Below are positions 62,660-64,000 of a DNA stretch of 64,000 bases, piece after piece. The first letter of the stretch is position 1. The number at the start of each line of letters is the position of its first letter. Position numbers and translations under genes: made by a program. The stretch comes from Neobacillus sp. SuZ13 (GTDB lineage: Bacteria > Bacillota > Bacilli > Bacillales > Cytobacillaceae): assembly GCF_030123365.1 (NCBI RefSeq), contig NZ_CP126107.1, positions 5,045,501 through 5,109,500 of the forward strand, in the 5' to 3' direction. A model generated the notes under the pieces. The model did no database searches, was not told the origin of the DNA, and worked only from the letters and a program-made list of their open reading frames with translations.

Positions 62660-62784
62660 ATTTCGCCAACTTAGCCCTGGATTTCGCCACCTATGAAGTT
62701 ATTTCGCCAAACCGGGAAGGGATTTCGCCGATCTCAGAACTTATTTCGCCGAATACCAAAATGATTTCGCCAATCCCCATTATA
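62660..62784. repeat. Six-unit 21-bp tandem array (array 5), duplicate of array 4
   Basis: Six ATTTCGCC units starting at 62660 at 21-bp steps (one of 20). Each unit matches the unit of the same rank in array 4 (for example unit 4: GATCTCGGAACTT versus GATCTCAGAACTT), so the whole array was duplicated with an offset of 193 bp. Confidence 0.93.
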
Positions 62785-62866
62785 AAGGATCACAACAACA
62801 CCAATCCTTCCACCCCCAAAAATAAAAACCATTCCGGCCCAAAAGACGGAATGGCAACTCACTTAT

Positions 62867-63715
62867 TTACTTATCTAATTTTTTCATCCAGCCCAGGCCC
62901 ATGGCTCCTTCGCCGAGATGGGTACCGATGACGGCGCCGAAGTAACTGATTGTAAATTCGACGTTAGGATACTTGGCTGCCAGCTCGTCTCTCCACTCCT
63001 TGGCTTCTTCCTCACGATTGGCATGGATAATGACAGCTTGATAGCTGTTGCCGCTAGAGGCATCCTCATCAAGAAGGTCAACGATTCGCTTCATCGCTTT
63101 CTTACGCGTGCGGATTTTTTCAAATGGGACAATGACTTTGTTTTCGAAATGGAGCAGTGGTTTCACCTGAAGGAGGCTGCCGATAAAGGCTTGAGCACTT
63201 GAGAGGCGTCCCCCTCGTTGCAGGTGAGCTAAATCGTCCACCATGAAATAGGCCCGTGCCGTCATTTTTAATGCTTCTAAATGAGCCATAATCGTTTCAG
63301 GATCCTCACCCTTAGATGCCAATTTTGCTGCCTCAATAGCATAAAAACCTTGCACCATGCAGCTGATTTCCGAATCAAAAGGGTGCACCTCAATGCCCTC
63401 AACCATCGAACTAGAAGTGACCGCCCCCTGAAATGTACCGCTGATTCCACTGGAAAGATGGATGCTAATGACTGCATCATGCTCCTTCGCAAGGCTCTCA
63501 AAAAGCTCAACAAACTGGCCAATGGGTGGCTGGGAAGTGGTTGGCAGCTCTTTTGTCTTAACCTCTTCATAAAACTGACTCCAAGTAATATCCACTTCTT
63601 CGTGGTAAACCTCGTTTCCAAAGATGACATGTAACGGGATCATATGTATATTCCATTTATCACGTAAATCCTTTGGGATGTACGCAGTACTATCTGTGAC
63701 GACAGCTGTCTTCAT
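62867..63715 (-). CDS. degV: DegV family fatty-acid-binding protein
   Basis: 282 residues. In Firmicutes DegV/FakB proteins bind a fatty acid for phosphorylation by FakA. It begins VVTDSTAYIPKDL, then TTSQPPIGQF, ISIHLSSGISGTFQGA and RGGRLSSAQAFIG, all lipid-pocket signatures. It lies between degU and the comF operon as in B. subtilis (yviA). Confidence 0.93.
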   Translation of the reverse strand: MKTAVVTDSTAYIPKDLRDKWNIHMIPLHVIFGNEVYHEEVDITWSQFYEEVKTKELPTTSQPPIGQFVELFESLAKEHDAVISIHLSSGISGTFQGAVTSSSMVEGIEVHPFDSEISCMVQGFYAIEAAKLASKGEDPETIMAHLEALKMTARAYFMVDDLAHLQRGGRLSSAQAFIGSLLQVKPLLHFENKVIVPFEKIRTRKKAMKRIVDLLDEDASSGNSYQAVIIHANREEEAKEWRDELAAKYPNVEFTISYFGAVIGTHLGEGAMGLGWMKKLDK

Positions 63716-63796
63716 AACAAAATACCATCCTTATCTTTTTACCTACTATATGGTATTTTATCTGAAACACAGCTAAATTGCATTAATTGGTCAAAC

Positions 63797-63829
63797 AAAA
63801 AGAGCATACTTTTAAAAAGCATGCTCTTA
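63797..63829 (-). terminator. Terminator after degU
   Basis: Minus-strand AGAGCATGC/GTATGCTCT hairpin followed by TTTTTG. Confidence 0.8.
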
Positions 63830-63838
63830 AAAACCCGA

Positions 63839-64000
63839 TTACTTTACCTCGACCCAGCCATTTTTAATGGCGACAACCACGGCTTGGGTGCGGTCATTGA
63901 CGTTCATTTTTTGTAAGATGTTGGAGACGTGATTTTTAACTGTTTTTTCGCTGATGAATAAAGCTTCGCCAATACCACGGTTGCTTTTTCCATCGGCAAG
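63839..64000 (-). CDS. degU: Response regulator DegU, C-terminal fragment (cut by window)
   Basis: Only the last 53 residues are in the window: LuxR-type HTH ([20 protein letters not shown]) and ending NGWVEVK, almost identical to B. subtilis DegU. DegU controls competence, exoenzymes and motility; the comF and degV genes downstream are consistent with the conserved block. Confidence 0.95.
   Translation of the reverse strand, partial: LADGKSNRGIGEALFISEKTVKNHVSNILQKMNVNDRTQAVVVAIKNGWVEVK

Noticed and set aside
62467-62784. Regularly spaced repeats that might be a CRISPR array
   Set aside because: The conserved part is only 8 bp with a 13-bp variable part, the period is 21 bp, and no cas genes are near; CRISPR repeats and spacers are both longer.

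Overview
The window is a chromosomal segment of a low-GC Gram-positive bacterium of the family Bacillaceae. The gene order of the B. subtilis his-hprK-uvrBA, minJ-ctpB-ftsEX-cccB-prfB-secA-hpf and comF-degV-degU blocks is preserved, Shine-Dalgarno sites are strong (AGGAGG), and RF2 carries the classic in-frame TGA frameshift. Intergenic repeat families and the anaerobic respiration genes suggest a Neobacillus/Mesobacillus-like member. The species assignment is inference.

Layout. 1-4316: histidine operon hisZ-G-D-B-H, read leftwards and cut by the window edge. 4651-9521: yvoF, ppaX, lgt, hprK, yvlD, yvlB. 9868-15173: uvrA, uvrB and csbA with a LexA box. 15270-18094: pantothenate symporter pair and a CDF metal exporter. 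18480-20742: polar amino-acid ABC importer (rightwards). 20783-24350: cytochrome bd oxidase with the small subunit CydS, then CtaG. 24453-30043: envelope cluster (BcrC, glycosyltransferase, DedA, polysaccharide deacetylase, two-component system). 30283-35631: membrane protein of the CmpB-type family, ABC-2 drug/lipid exporters with a TetR regulator, FMN reductase. 35973-43787: cell division and envelope block minJ, ctpB, M23 hydrolase, ftsX, ftsE, cccB, yitT-like. 44031-45132: prfB with its +1 frameshift. 45379-54952: multiheme cytochrome island. 55496-58006: secA (rightwards). 58312-64000: hpf, comFC, comFA, a NERD protein, degV and the 3' end of degU.

The main discovery is the island between prfB and secA. 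Read leftwards it encodes a membrane-anchored decaheme NapC/NirT-type cytochrome, a membrane-anchored dodecaheme cytochrome, a membrane-anchored TPR protein, a membrane-anchored NHL beta-propeller, a secreted hexaheme cytochrome and a secreted octaheme cytochrome with an Ig-like N-terminus. It ends with a broken octaheme gene. Four intact proteins carry 36 CXXCH sites. The most economical model is a quinol-to-surface electron conduit (extracellular electron transfer) in a Gram-positive cell: NapC-like proteins oxidise menaquinol and secreted cytochromes carry electrons through or beyond the wall. No terminal reductase is recognisable, so the acceptor is unknown. The island separates prfB from secA, which are neighbours in one operon in B. 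subtilis, and secA is inverted relative to its flanks.

The window also holds several small repeat families: six-unit arrays with a 21-bp period (core ATTTCGCC); a GGTGTCAGGCACC motif at gene ends and inside comFA; two kinds of ~120-145 bp GC-rich elements, one nested in the other with an apparent 8-bp target duplication; and one ~180 bp GC-rich element inside a 10-bp inverted repeat.
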